NCBI RefSeq assembly: GCF_000685215.1
Contig: NZ_ARYJ01000008.1
Location: 1-64,000 of the forward strand
Source: Hyphomonas jannaschiana VP2
GTDB taxonomy: Bacteria; Pseudomonadota; Alphaproteobacteria; Caulobacterales; Hyphomonadaceae
Direction of reading: 5' to 3'
Length of the DNA: 64,000 nucleotides
Position numbers and translations under genes: made by a program. Shown here piece by piece: positions 41,777 through 50,544 of this stretch (position 1 is its first letter; each line of letters begins with the position of its first letter). The notes beneath the pieces were generated by a model. It was not told the origin of the DNA. It made no database searches and saw only the letters and a list, made by a program, of their open reading frames with translations.

Positions 41777-43584
41777 ATCCGCTTCGTGGCCTCTTTCAGC
41801 CAGGCTTTTACATCGTCCGGCAGTTTGCGGTTCAGCAGTTTCCAGACTTGCTTGTGATAGTCGTTGACGTATTTGCGCTCTTCCTTCGTCAGCAGCTTCA
41901 CGTCGATCAGGTCTCTGCTAAGCGGAGCGAAGGTGAGGTTTTCGAAGCCCAGCATGTCGATCTCGCCGCCCTCGATGGGCGCGGCGGGCGTAACATATTG
42001 CAGGTTCTCGATGCGGATGCCGTACTGCCCTTCCCGGTAATACCCGGGCTCGTTCGAGACAATCATGCCAGGCATCAGGGGCACATCGTTCCACGCCTTG
42101 GCAATCCGGTGCGGGCCTTCATGCACACCGAGATACACGCCAACGCCATGGCCCGTTCCGTGCTGGTAGTCGAGCCCGGCCTGCCACAATGCATGGCGCG
42201 CCAGGACATCCAGATGCGTGCCTGTCGTGCCTTGCGGGAAGCGCACGGCTGCCAGCGCGATATGGCCTTTCAGCACCAGCGTATAGTGGCGGATCATGTC
42301 AGCCGTCGGTTCACCGATCGGCACGGTACGGGTGATGTCCGTCGTCCCATCCGGATACTGACCACCGGAATCGATCAGGTAGAGCGAGCCGAGCTCCAGC
42401 GTCCGGTCGGAGGCTTCCGACACGCGATAGTGCGGCAGCGCGCCATGCTCCACGGCGCCGGAAATAGACGGGAAAGACAGGTCTTTCAGGGAGTCATTTT
42501 CATCCCGGAAATTCTCAAGCCGGATCGCGGCCTCAATCTCCGTGACCTTGCCGCTCTGCGCTTCGGTATCGAGCCAGTGCAGGAACCGCGTCACGGCCAC
42601 CCCGTCACGAATATGCGCAGCGGTCGTGCCCTTGATCTCTGCTTCGTTCTTGCAGGCGCGCGGCAGGGCCACCGGGTCACGCTGGCGCACGATCTTGCCG
42701 CCTGCGGCCTCGACCGTATCGAAGAACCAGGCCGAAGCGAGATCCGGATCGAGGCTGACCGTCTTGCCGGCGAGCTCCCCCAGTCCTTCATCGATTTCCG
42801 ACAGGGGACGGACGGTGACCGTGTTGCCGAGATGCTTGCGCAGCTTCGGCGAGACCTTCGCCTCGTCGAGGAAAAGGTCTGCCGTACCGTCCTTGTGCAG
42901 GATCGCGCGGCCGAGCGGCAGCGGCGTGCACATCACGTCCCCGCCTCTTATGTTGAATGCCCAGGCCAGCGACGTGGGCGAGGTCAGCACGGCCGCATCG
43001 ATGCCGTCTTCTTCCAGTGCCTTGCCAATCTCCGCGCGCTTCTCGTCATGCGCAACGCCGGCATATTTCACGTGATAAGGCGCAACTTCCGCCATCGGCT
43101 GCGGCGGGCGGTCTGCCCAGGCCTTGTCGATCGGGTTCTCATCCACGGAGACCAGCGTGGCGCCGGCTTTCCTGGCGGCCGCCTGCAGCAGCGTCACATC
43201 GTTCGGGCTCATCAGGCGCGGATCATAGCCGACCGTCTTGCCGGAGAGTTTCTGCTTCGCGAGCCAGCCGAAGGCGCCCGGTTCCGGAATCGCCTGACGT
43301 TCCCACAGTTCCGGATCGGTCTGGTCGGCCGCCTGGATCGTGTAGCGGCCATCGGCGAAGATCACGGCCTTGTCGGTGAACACAAAGGCCGAGCCGAACG
43401 AGCCGGTGAAGCCCGATACCCAGGCCAGACGTTCATTTGCGTCCGGCAGGTACTCGTTCTGGTATTCGTCGTCATGCGGCACGTAAAAGCCGTCGAGGCC
43501 CATATTGCCAAGCTCCTTGCGGAGCAGCGGAAGGTGCGCGCGCCCATCCTGGGGGCCGCCCTTGATATCGAAGGTCTGTCTCAT
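41773..43584 (-). CDS. pepP: Aminopeptidase P family metallopeptidase (M24)
   Basis: A 603-residue M24B peptidase that removes N-terminal residues before proline. There are two N-terminal creatinase-like domains (LRKELGNMGLDGFYVPHDDEYQNEY ...), then the pita-bread catalytic domain with metal ligands in LYLIDSGGQYPDGTTDITRT, GHIALAAVRFP, GTGHGVGVYLGVHEGP and IVSNEPGYY, and a C-terminal M24_C tail. The length matches eukaryotic-type XPNPEP1-like members in alphaproteobacteria. It converges with the XRE regulator gene. Confidence 0.93.
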   Translation of the reverse strand: MRQTFDIKGGPQDGRAHLPLLRKELGNMGLDGFYVPHDDEYQNEYLPDANERLAWVSGFTGSFGSAFVFTDKAVIFADGRYTIQAADQTDPELWERQAIPEPGAFGWLAKQKLSGKTVGYDPRLMSPNDVTLLQAAARKAGATLVSVDENPIDKAWADRPPQPMAEVAPYHVKYAGVAHDEKRAEIGKALEEDGIDAAVLTSPTSLAWAFNIRGGDVMCTPLPLGRAILHKDGTADLFLDEAKVSPKLRKHLGNTVTVRPLSEIDEGLGELAGKTVSLDPDLASAWFFDTVEAAGGKIVRQRDPVALPRACKNEAEIKGTTAAHIRDGVAVTRFLHWLDTEAQSGKVTEIEAAIRLENFRDENDSLKDLSFPSISGAVEHGALPHYRVSEASDRTLELGSLYLIDSGGQYPDGTTDITRTVPIGEPTADMIRHYTLVLKGHIALAAVRFPQGTTGTHLDVLARHALWQAGLDYQHGTGHGVGVYLGVHEGPHRIAKAWNDVPLMPGMIVSNEPGYYREGQYGIRIENLQYVTPAAPIEGGEIDMLGFENLTFAPLSRDLIDVKLLTKEERKYVNDYHKQVWKLLNRKLPDDVKAWLKEATKRI

Positions 43585-43693
43585 GCCGGAGTCTTACCGC
43601 TGCGCCTGCCCCGAGGAAAGCGCATTTGAGCCATGCATTTCAGCATGCATATTTAACGATTCCCCCTCTTTTTTGTTTACCTCGGAGGCCTAT

Positions 43694-43960
43694 ATGGCGC
43701 CCTCCGAAGTCATTCTCCCTGAAAGCATGGGTTCGGAAAAAGAACGTACAAATAAAATTGCAAGAACAACGAAAGCAAAACTGATGAATACCGACCTGGC
43801 GACTTCCGCCCGCACCGACACCGCCGAAATTCGCGGTTCGGAAGTCAACGAACTCACCCGCGCCATCATTGCCGGCGAAGCCGTGCAGATGCCGGTGAAC
43901 CGTCCGCGTATCCTGGCTCGCCGCATGGCCCGCTGGGCACGCCGCGCCGCGCACGCCTGA
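43694..43960 (+). CDS. Small basic hypothetical protein, 88 residues
   Basis: Unrecognised small gene with strong expression signals: GGAGG lies 5 nt before the ATG, and a 14-bp stem terminator follows 65 bp after the stop. The product has a polar N-terminal half (EKERTNKIARTTKAKL), an acidic middle, and a strongly basic end RPRILARRMARWARRAAHA that could form an amphipathic nucleic-acid- or membrane-binding helix. Codon use in the last two-thirds is GC-rich like the host, but the first third is AT-rich. The start could be later at Met31. Antimicrobial, chaperone or regulatory roles are all possible and unsupported. Confidence 0.65.
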   Translation: MAPSEVILPESMGSEKERTNKIARTTKAKLMNTDLATSARTDTAEIRGSEVNELTRAIIAGEAVQMPVNRPRILARRMARWARRAAHA

Positions 43961-44025
43961 TTATCCCTGGGGCCTGCTTCCTCACCTCCTCCTGAGCAGG
44001 CCCACCCCTTAGTGTAGCGTACACT

Positions 44026-44065
44026 TCTCCCGCCCATCCTCCCTGGGATGCGGCGGGAGATTTTT
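44026..44065 (+). terminator. Strong intrinsic terminator
   Basis: TCTCCCGCC (44026-44034) plus CATCC (44035-44039) pair with GGATG (44046-44050) and GGCGGGAGA (44052-44060) with one bulged C, followed by five T (44061-44065). It ends the transcript of the 88-codon gene. Confidence 0.92.
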
Positions 44066-44155
44066 ATTTGGAGATCTGTCCGGGAATTTATTTTCGTCTT
44101 ACAGGAGGAATCGTTACCCTACCTAAGAGAGAAGCTGGACAGGGTGGTGTGACGT

Positions 44156-45457
44156 ATGAAACTGAAAGTGACCGCGTTGGCGGTACTTATTCCTGTTTGC
44201 CTCGCCGCCTGCCAGACCGGTCAGCCAGAGCAGTTCTCAGGTGAGACAACCCCGGAAACCATCACGCGACACATGGTAGACACCAACACCTATTGCGCAG
44301 ACATCGCGGCGCTGACTGGCACCACCGACAATATTATCCACCTGCAAACCCTCGATGCGGTCCGAGCCGCCTGCTCACTTCCGACAGATGATGTGCCCCT
44401 CCCCGAAGCAAAGGCGCGGCTGGCAGGAAAACAAATCGCGCTTGAGGCCAGTGGTGAGACCCTTACCCTGTTTCAGCTTTCGGACGGCCAGCCCCCCTTC
44501 ACATGCTGCTCCCTTCAGGATCTGAACTGGCGCCATCTCGGCGATGAAAGAACCTGGGTCAGCCGGCTACGCCTGAAAGACCTGCAATCCGGCATGCTCA
44601 TGCAGTTCGCGGCGCCTCCCCGGCCAGGAACTGCCGAGGACAATTTGCTTAAATGGCGTGGCCCGGACGCAAGGCCAGCGCCGGTGCCCAAGCCGGATCT
44701 CAGCGGTACACTTTCACGGCACGAACTCTACAGCCCGCAACTCGGCGAAACCCGGCGCCTCTTCGTGTATCGGCCCAACGTTCCCGAAACCGGAGCACCC
44801 CTTCCTGTTCTCGTGCTGGCAGACGGAGAAGAACTCCCCTTCTGGGCCCGGATCATCGAACCTTTTATGGATTCGGGCCAGATCTCGCCTGTGCTCATTG
44901 TGGGACTTGTCAGCGGCCAGCTGGGAATCGTCGAAGACCGCAGCGACCTTGGCAGCGACATTAGAAATATAGACTACCTGCCTTCCGATCTGGATGGACA
45001 TCCCCCTTCCCGGTTTGACGCACATCTGGACTTCGTGATCGAGACGGTACTGCCCTGGGCCGAGACTGAATTCGGGGCGAGCCGTGACCGTCAGCAGCGG
45101 GTCATTGCAGGCATGTCCAGCGGCGGAGGCTTTGCACTGAATGCCGGGTTCCGGCGGCCCGACATTTTCGCGCATGCCTGGCCGATGTCGCCGGGGTCTG
45201 ATGGGATCGAAGCGCCGCCTCCTGCGCCCAGCGAAGATGCCGCCACTTTCCGCATCAGCGCGGGTTATTATGAGCCCCGCTTCCTTCGCAGTGCAAAGTT
45301 CAGTGCGGAAAACCTGTCAGCCGCCGGATACCACGTCGAGACGCACTGGTACCCGGCAGGCCACATGCAGGACCAATGGGAGCTGGCCCTGCCCGAAAAT
45401 CTGGAGGCGGTCTTCCCCGGTCCCGCTTCAGCCCTGCTGGCGCATGACGAGGGTTGA
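44156..45457 (+). CDS. Esterase-family lipoprotein (alpha/beta hydrolase)
   Basis: A 433-residue protein with a lipoprotein signal peptide (LAAC) and an alpha/beta hydrolase fold in the C-terminal two-thirds, of the putative esterase group that includes enterochelin esterase Fes and esterase D. The nucleophile elbow is AGMSSGGGFAL, and a catalytic His is probably in WYPAGHM. An extra N-terminal domain with several cysteines (CADIAAL, RAACSL, TCCSLQD) precedes it. It is probably attached to the outer membrane. It overlaps the converging prmA gene by 30 bp, an unusual amount. Substrate unknown. Confidence 0.82.
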   Translation: MKLKVTALAVLIPVCLAACQTGQPEQFSGETTPETITRHMVDTNTYCADIAALTGTTDNIIHLQTLDAVRAACSLPTDDVPLPEAKARLAGKQIALEASGETLTLFQLSDGQPPFTCCSLQDLNWRHLGDERTWVSRLRLKDLQSGMLMQFAAPPRPGTAEDNLLKWRGPDARPAPVPKPDLSGTLSRHELYSPQLGETRRLFVYRPNVPETGAPLPVLVLADGEELPFWARIIEPFMDSGQISPVLIVGLVSGQLGIVEDRSDLGSDIRNIDYLPSDLDGHPPSRFDAHLDFVIETVLPWAETEFGASRDRQQRVIAGMSSGGGFALNAGFRRPDIFAHAWPMSPGSDGIEAPPPAPSEDAATFRISAGYYEPRFLRSAKFSAENLSAAGYHVETHWYPAGHMQDQWELALPENLEAVFPGPASALLAHDEG

Positions 45458-46285
45458 CCAGCCATCCTGGCGGATGCGGCGATCGAACAGGATGCCGTGG
45501 CCTTCGAAGGCCTGGCGCACCTGCCCAGCCTGATGGTGCAGCAGGCCTGACAGGATGATCGTGCCACCGGGCGCCGTGAGGCGCGCAATTTCCGGTGCAA
45601 GACCGATCAGCGGTTTCATCAGGATGTTCGCAAACACCGTATCGTAGGGCGCCGCCTGCCGGATGCGCGGATGCCGCGCGCCGGTGACATGCATCGCCGT
45701 GAAGCCGGTGACATTGTTTTTCTTTGCGTTTTCGTTCGCCACGGTCACGCTGTCGAAGTCAATATCGGTGCCGAGCGCCATGGTCGCCCCGGCCTTCAGG
45801 GCGGCGATCGCCAGCACGCCGGAGCCGGTGCCGAGATCCAGCACTTTCCCGATGGCGCGGCGGCGGCGCACATCGTCCAGCGCCAGCAGGCAGCCAAGCG
45901 TCGTGCCATGATGGCCTGTGCCGAAAGCCGGACCAGCCTCGATCAGCACTGCGATCTTACCCGGAGCATGCCGTGCTATGGCATGACTACCGGCGACGAA
46001 GAACGGACCAGCCGAGACCGGCGGCAGACCTTCGAGTGACATCGTCACCCAGTCGCGCTCGATCACTTCTTCCACCCGCGCATTCAGCTCCGGACTCGTC
46101 TCGGAGATGATGGCGACGCACGCGTCCGCCTCTTCCTGAGTCTCCGCGAAAGCATCGAGGCGCCAGACGCCCCGTCCATCTTCCTTGCAGTCCACTGCGC
46201 CCGCAGGCGACGGGTCTGCCCAGGCCAGGGCATCCCATGCTGCTTCCACCGGCGCCCGCGCGCCTCTTGCCGAGATCTGATACAT
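45428..46285 (-). CDS. prmA: Ribosomal protein L11 methyltransferase
   Basis: A 285-residue PrmA, which methylates ribosomal protein L11 with SAM. The N-terminal substrate-recognition domain is followed by the catalytic domain: EAGPAFGTGHHGTTLGCL, motif I VLDLGTGSGVLAIAA, GTDIDFDSV and the product-release segment FANILMKPL. It converges with the esterase gene, the last 30 bp overlapping. Confidence 0.93.
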   Translation of the reverse strand: MYQISARGARAPVEAAWDALAWADPSPAGAVDCKEDGRGVWRLDAFAETQEEADACVAIISETSPELNARVEEVIERDWVTMSLEGLPPVSAGPFFVAGSHAIARHAPGKIAVLIEAGPAFGTGHHGTTLGCLLALDDVRRRRAIGKVLDLGTGSGVLAIAALKAGATMALGTDIDFDSVTVANENAKKNNVTGFTAMHVTGARHPRIRQAAPYDTVFANILMKPLIGLAPEIARLTAPGGTIILSGLLHHQAGQVRQAFEGHGILFDRRIRQDGWSTLVMRQQG

Positions 46286-46329
46286 CCGCGGCGCTTAGCA
46301 GGACACCGAACCGAAAGGAAGATGCTGCA

Positions 46330-46728
46330 TCAGGGGGCCGGGCCTTCCACCAGGATGAAGCGGGAAATCGCGTTCTCGATGCGCCCCTGCCGGACGTCTG
46401 TATATTCCGGCGAGTCATAGAAGCGCTTTGCTTCCGCCATGCTCGGAAACTCCACGACAACCATGCGGCCAGCCGGTGGAGCGCCCTCCAGCGCTTCGGT
46501 TGCGCCGCCGCGTACGAGATACTTGCCGCCATACGCCGCCACGATCGGCCCGGCCGCCGCCACATATTCTTTGTAGGGCTCCGGGTTCACCACCTCGATT
46601 TCGGCAATCAGATAGGCCTTGGGTACCTGTGCCTCGGCCGTTTCCGGCTCAGCCACAGTGGTGCAGGCCGCCGCCATGAAAAGCCCTGCACAAAGGATCG
46701 CGACACCAATGCTCTTTTGAATCCTCAT
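46330..46728 (-). CDS. DUF1330 domain lipoprotein
   Basis: A 132-residue protein: a signal peptide with lipobox AAAC (Cys22) and then a DUF1330 domain (KAYLIAEIEVVNPEPYKEYVAAAGPIVAAYGGKYLVRGG, RMVVVEFPSMAEAKRFYDSPEY), a ferredoxin-like dimeric alpha/beta fold of unknown role. Most DUF1330 proteins are cytoplasmic; the lipoprotein form is less usual. Order on the minus strand is this gene then prmA 44 bp later, so they may be co-transcribed. Confidence 0.88.
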   Translation of the reverse strand: MRIQKSIGVAILCAGLFMAAACTTVAEPETAEAQVPKAYLIAEIEVVNPEPYKEYVAAAGPIVAAYGGKYLVRGGATEALEGAPPAGRMVVVEFPSMAEAKRFYDSPEYTDVRQGRIENAISRFILVEGPAP

Positions 46729-46865
46729 TATTTCGTCTCCCCTGAAACCCGATGTTGTCCCAGCTTCTCAGAAAGCGCCGGGAAGTCCGGCCTGCCAAGG
46801 GTTTTCGTGATCCTGCGAAAAAATTCAGGCGTCCATTACGCGCTGCCCTTGGAATCCCGCGGAGG

Positions 46866-46889
46866 ATAACATATATTGTTATTCGATAA
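46866..46889. promoter_or_regulatory. Overlapping inverted repeats upstream of the TM2 gene
   Basis: ATAACA-TATAT-TGTTAT (46866-46882) and TTAT-TCG-ATAA (46879-46889) are both perfect and overlap. The 12-mer GTTATTCGATAA here is identical to the one upstream of the TonB receptor (28101-28112). It lies 17-41 bp before the ATG, so it overlaps the expected promoter/leader. Confidence 0.5.
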
Positions 46890-46906
46890 GAAGGAGACCC
46901 CGGGCC

Positions 46907-47203
46907 ATGAGCCTTTCAACCGATGACATGATCCTGATCGAGCAACGCGTTGCCAATGAGCGCAAAAGCGCGGGTGCGGCCTATCTGCTCTGGTTCTTTC
47001 TCGGCTTCGTGTCGGCCCACCGGTTCTATCTGGGCAAGCCGATCAGCGCCATTCTGCAGATCCTGTCCTATTTCATCCTTGTGGGCTTTGTCTGGTGGTT
47101 CCTGGACTTCTTCCTGATCCCGTCGATCATCGAGGACGATCTGGACGACAAGCGCTCCCGCATGGCCGGATACCTGCGCCGCCGCGGGCATTACGCCTAC
47201 TAG
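46907..47203 (+). CDS. TM2 domain membrane protein
   Basis: A 98-residue protein with a TM2 domain: two membrane spans (AAYLLWFFLGFVSAHRFYLG and ILQILSYFILVGFVWWFLDFF) joined by a short loop with the characteristic HRFYLG. The N-terminal helix is charged (MILIEQRVANERKS) and the C-terminal tail basic (RSRMAGYLRRRGHYAY). Function of bacterial TM2 proteins is unknown. GGAG lies 10 nt before the ATG, and the leader contains the inverted repeats described at 46866-46889. Confidence 0.9.
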   Translation: MSLSTDDMILIEQRVANERKSAGAAYLLWFFLGFVSAHRFYLGKPISAILQILSYFILVGFVWWFLDFFLIPSIIEDDLDDKRSRMAGYLRRRGHYAY

Positions 47204-47296
47204 GCGAATCTGCCGTGCCTGCGCCGGTTTAGCCCCATAGCGGCCCTGAAATTTTGCCTGTAGTCTCCCATACAGAATAAGTGTTGGGAGGCACGC

Positions 47297-48913
47297 ATGT
47301 ACCAGGTTTCGCTGACGGAATCCTATTTTCCAGCCCATGGAGGCCCGGAACCGGCCCCCCGGACAATCGGCGACATGCTGCGCGCCTCCACGGCCCGCCA
47401 TCCGGACCAGCCCGCCCTGAAAGCGCTGGACTATGACGGCGCCGTCCTGCGCACCTGGTCCTACAAGGACCTTCTCTTCGATGCCGAACGCCTCGCCCGC
47501 GCGCTCGCCAGCCGCCACGAGGAAGGCGCCCGCGTGGCGGCCTATGCCAACAACGTGCCCGAATGGGTCCTGCTGGAACTGGCTTGTGGTCTCGCTGGGG
47601 TCACGCTGGTTACGGTGAACCCCGCCTATCAGAAGCGCGAACTGAAATACGTACTCGAACAGTCCCGCTCCGAAGCAATTTATTATGTCGCCGATTTCCG
47701 GGGCAATCCGATGCAGAAGATCGCAGATGAAGTGTGCAACGAGATCCCGGCGATCCGCCACAGGATCCTCCTGACCGATCACACCGCGCTGTTCGATGGC
47801 GAAAACAAGGGTGAACTTCGCACGCCGCACCCGCTCGACCCGACGCAGATCCAGTACACGTCCGGCACGACCGGCTTTCCCAAGGGCGCCCTGCTCCACC
47901 ACAATGGCCTCGTCCTGAATGGCATCGAAGCCATGAAGCGCGCCGGCGTGAACCAGGGCGATGTCTTCGTGCACCATATGCCCCTGTTCCACACGACGGG
48001 CTGCGCCATTCTCGTACTGGGCGGCCTCGGCGTCGGGGCGACCCTGCTGCTGGCGCCGATGTTCGATCCGGCCATGGTCGTGAAAGTGATGGAACGCGAG
48101 CGCACCAAATTCATCCTCGGCGTCCCGACCATGCTGGTCGCCCTGATCGAGGAAGTGGAGAAGAGCGGGCGCGATGTCTCGTCGACCCGCCGCATCATGT
48201 CGGGCGGGTCGATGGTGCCGCCTGAGCTTTGCCGCAAGGCCCGCAAAGTCTTCGGCGCGCCGATCCAGATCATCTACGGCCAGACGGAAACCTCCCCTGC
48301 CCTGACCCAGGCCTGGTATGAGGACGACGAGACGGACCTGACGCAAACCATCGGCCAGCCTGTGCCGTATACGGAAATCTCGATCCGCGACCCGATCACC
48401 AACAGCGTCGTGCCGGTGGATGAACAAGGCGAAATCTGTGCCCGCGCCTATTCCGTCATGCTCGGCTACAATGACAATCCGGAGGCTACGGCCGCCACCA
48501 TCGATGAAGAGAAATGGCTGCACACCGGCGATCTCGGCCGGATGGACGCACGCGGCTATGTGAAGATCACCGGCCGGGTGAAGGAGATGATCATCCGCGG
48601 CGGGGAGAACCTCTTCCCGGCCGAAATCGAAAACGCCCTGCTGGAACACGAAGCCATTTCAGAAATTGCCATTGTCGGCATCCCGGACGAGAAATGGGGC
48701 GAACAGGTCGCCTGCTTCATGCGCGGCAATTCAAAGCCGCACCCGACGGATGCGGAACTGAAGCAGTTCATCCGTGAGCGTCTCTCACCGCAAAAGACGC
48801 CTGCCTACTGGATCTGGGTCGACGACTGGCCCCTCACCGGCTCCGGCAAGATCCAGCGATTCAAACTCGCTGAAGCCTTCGAACAAGGCGCCTACACCGA
48901 TCAGGTCGAGTAG
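47297..48913 (+). CDS. AMP-dependent acyl-CoA synthetase/ligase
   Basis: A 538-residue adenylate-forming enzyme. The P-loop is YTSGTTGFPKGAL, followed by IIYGQTETSP, the hinge-containing WLHTGDLGRMDARGYVKITGR and KEMIIRGGENLFPAEIE, and a conserved Lys in GSGKIQRFKL. It activates a carboxylic acid, most probably a fatty acid, to acyl-CoA; the N-terminal part resembles FadD-like long-chain ligases. It is preceded by a good GGGAGG and overlaps the converging GFA gene by 13 bp. Exact chain length cannot be read. Confidence 0.92.
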   Translation: MYQVSLTESYFPAHGGPEPAPRTIGDMLRASTARHPDQPALKALDYDGAVLRTWSYKDLLFDAERLARALASRHEEGARVAAYANNVPEWVLLELACGLAGVTLVTVNPAYQKRELKYVLEQSRSEAIYYVADFRGNPMQKIADEVCNEIPAIRHRILLTDHTALFDGENKGELRTPHPLDPTQIQYTSGTTGFPKGALLHHNGLVLNGIEAMKRAGVNQGDVFVHHMPLFHTTGCAILVLGGLGVGATLLLAPMFDPAMVVKVMERERTKFILGVPTMLVALIEEVEKSGRDVSSTRRIMSGGSMVPPELCRKARKVFGAPIQIIYGQTETSPALTQAWYEDDETDLTQTIGQPVPYTEISIRDPITNSVVPVDEQGEICARAYSVMLGYNDNPEATAATIDEEKWLHTGDLGRMDARGYVKITGRVKEMIIRGGENLFPAEIENALLEHEAISEIAIVGIPDEKWGEQVACFMRGNSKPHPTDAELKQFIRERLSPQKTPAYWIWVDDWPLTGSGKIQRFKLAEAFEQGAYTDQVE

Positions 48914-49392
48914 ATCTGATCGAAATGCGCCCAGAGCGCCTGCCGGGTGGAGTTGAAGGCTTCGATGACGAGGGCGTCATTCGCCGCGACGGCGTCCCGG
49001 GCGGCTTCTTCGGTGAAGATGTGAGACGTCGGGACGGCCCAGGACGCGTCGTCCAGCGTACCGGCGCAGAGGATCACGAGGTCCGGTGCGGCTTCCGGCA
49101 GGTGCCACATCCGTGTGCCGCACGCCCGGCAGCGCTCAATCGGGATCGTGTGCCCGCTGCCGCCTGTCCGCCGGAAAACGTCGAACGTGCCGGAAGTCAC
49201 CGCCAGCGCGTCCTTTGGCACATGCAGATAGACCCCGAACGTCGCCCCCGACAGGCGCTTGCAGTCGTCGCAATGGCAGGCGTTCACCGCCTTCGGCCGG
49301 GCCGTGATCCGGTAGCGCACCGCGCCGCAATGACAGCCGCCCTCAATCGGGATGGCAGGGAGTGGCGGGCGGGAAATCTCTGTGCGAAGCAT
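48901..49392 (-). CDS. GFA family (CENP-V/GFA domain) zinc protein
   Basis: About 163 residues of the GFA family, named after glutathione-dependent formaldehyde-activating enzyme. The zinc ligands are in GGCHCGAVRY, NACHCDDCKRLSG and RCRACGTRMWH. Most such proteins are of unknown substrate, and formaldehyde activation should not be assumed. Start is ATG at 49392 (MLRTEISRPP) or 49413; neither has a strong ribosome-binding site. Head-to-head with the PPIase lipoprotein gene. Confidence 0.87.
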   Translation of the reverse strand: MLRTEISRPPLPAIPIEGGCHCGAVRYRITARPKAVNACHCDDCKRLSGATFGVYLHVPKDALAVTSGTFDVFRRTGGSGHTIPIERCRACGTRMWHLPEAAPDLVILCAGTLDDASWAVPTSHIFTEEAARDAVAANDALVIEAFNSTRQALWAHFDQIYST

Positions 49393-49486
49393 GGGGGTGA
49401 TCCTACCTGGCATAGCCTGCGCAGCAACTATTCCGTCCCTTCATATTCGCTTGCCTCCGGGCCCCTTCCCCGCCAACACTCGGCCC

Positions 49487-50416
49487 ATGCTGAAACGCCT
49501 GATCCCCGTCTTCGCCCTGATCGCTGCCTGCCAGAACGCGCCCGCGGAAACCGTTCCGGAGCCCGCGCCCGCAGAGGAAGACAGTGCCTGGCGCCCGGTC
49601 GATCCGGAGAATCTGCTCCTGTTCGATCTCGGCCAGAACGGCGTCATCTATATGGAGTTGTTCCCGGAAGCTGCGCCTGCCAACACGGCCGCGCTGCGCG
49701 AAGCGGTGCGGACCGGCTATTTCGACGGCGAATATTTCTACCGCGTGGTCGAAACGCATGTGGCACAGGCCGGCCGGGAGTTCGACGAACGCCTGAAGGA
49801 CAGGCCACGCCTGCCGCTGGAAGCCGAACGCGAAACCAGCGAGGCGGGCTTCGACCCGCTTGGCAGCGCCGACCTCTTCGCCCCGGAAGTTGGCCACCGC
49901 ATGGGCATGCCTGCTGGCCGGTCGCAGGGAACAGAATGGCTGCTGAACTGCCCCGGCGCCATCGGCATGGCGCGTGATGAAGGGCCGGACACGGCCGTCA
50001 CCGAAATCTACATTCCTCTCCTGCCGCGCCGCTATCTCGACCGGAATTATACGGTCGTCGGCCGCGTAATTTCCGGCATGGACACGGTGAACCGCCTCGC
50101 CCGGGTGGCACCTGCCACGCCGGAGGAGACAGAGGTTCTGTTTGGCGAAAACAAGCAGCTGGCCGCTGAAGCTGCGGAAGCCCGCGACGACAAACTGGCT
50201 CCGAACAGGATCATCGCCGCCCATGTTGCTGCCGATATGCCCGCGGACACCCGCCCGGCTTTTGAGGTCATGAAGACGCCAAGCCCCGACTGGGACGCCT
50301 TGAAAGACAGCAAACGCGATTATTCTTCGATCAGTGCCTTTGTGAATACGCCGCCAGAAGTGCTCGATATTTGTACATTACCGGTGCCTGTGCGCCCAGT
50401 TTTTGGGCAATATTGA
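49487..50416 (+). CDS. Cyclophilin-like lipoprotein, divergent
   Basis: A 309-residue protein: a lipoprotein signal peptide (LIAAC) and a cyclophilin-type PPIase domain. Recognisable are IYMELFPEAAPANTAALREAV, YFDGEYFYRVVETHVAQAG and RNYTVVGRVISGMDTVNRL. The catalytic Arg (FYR) and the Gln of the usual FMIQGG are kept, but the Phe of that motif is Val and the SQFFI segment is changed to TEIYIPL, so activity may be altered. An extra C-terminal region of about 80 residues is present. ATG at 49487 opens the signal peptide directly. Confidence 0.83.
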   Translation: MLKRLIPVFALIAACQNAPAETVPEPAPAEEDSAWRPVDPENLLLFDLGQNGVIYMELFPEAAPANTAALREAVRTGYFDGEYFYRVVETHVAQAGREFDERLKDRPRLPLEAERETSEAGFDPLGSADLFAPEVGHRMGMPAGRSQGTEWLLNCPGAIGMARDEGPDTAVTEIYIPLLPRRYLDRNYTVVGRVISGMDTVNRLARVAPATPEETEVLFGENKQLAAEAAEARDDKLAPNRIIAAHVAADMPADTRPAFEVMKTPSPDWDALKDSKRDYSSISAFVNTPPEVLDICTLPVPVRPVFGQY

Positions 50417-50509
50417 CGCTGTTCGCGAGGGGTTAACCCAAATTGCTTGGCGGGCAGGCAGACCCGCATCCTGTTTTGTCAGAAAACCAATAGACGCGAG
50501 TGGAGGGCA

Positions 50510-50527
50510 AGTTCACGCGCGTGAACT
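50510..50527. promoter_or_regulatory. 18-bp perfect palindrome upstream of amt
   Basis: AGTTCACGCGCGTGAACT, with no mismatch and no central gap, ends 17 bp before the preferred amt start codon at 50545. Perfect 18-bp palindromes are typical operator sites for dimeric regulators. The location, overlapping the expected promoter or leader, suggests control of ammonium uptake. Confidence 0.6.
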
Positions 50528-50544
50528 AAGTGAGGGAGCTGACA

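Noticed and set aside
46916-48649. 577-codon minus-strand frame opposite the TM2 and acyl-CoA ligase genes
   Set aside because: It spans two real genes and their gap on the other strand and has no recognisable domain; a shadow of GC-rich codon use.
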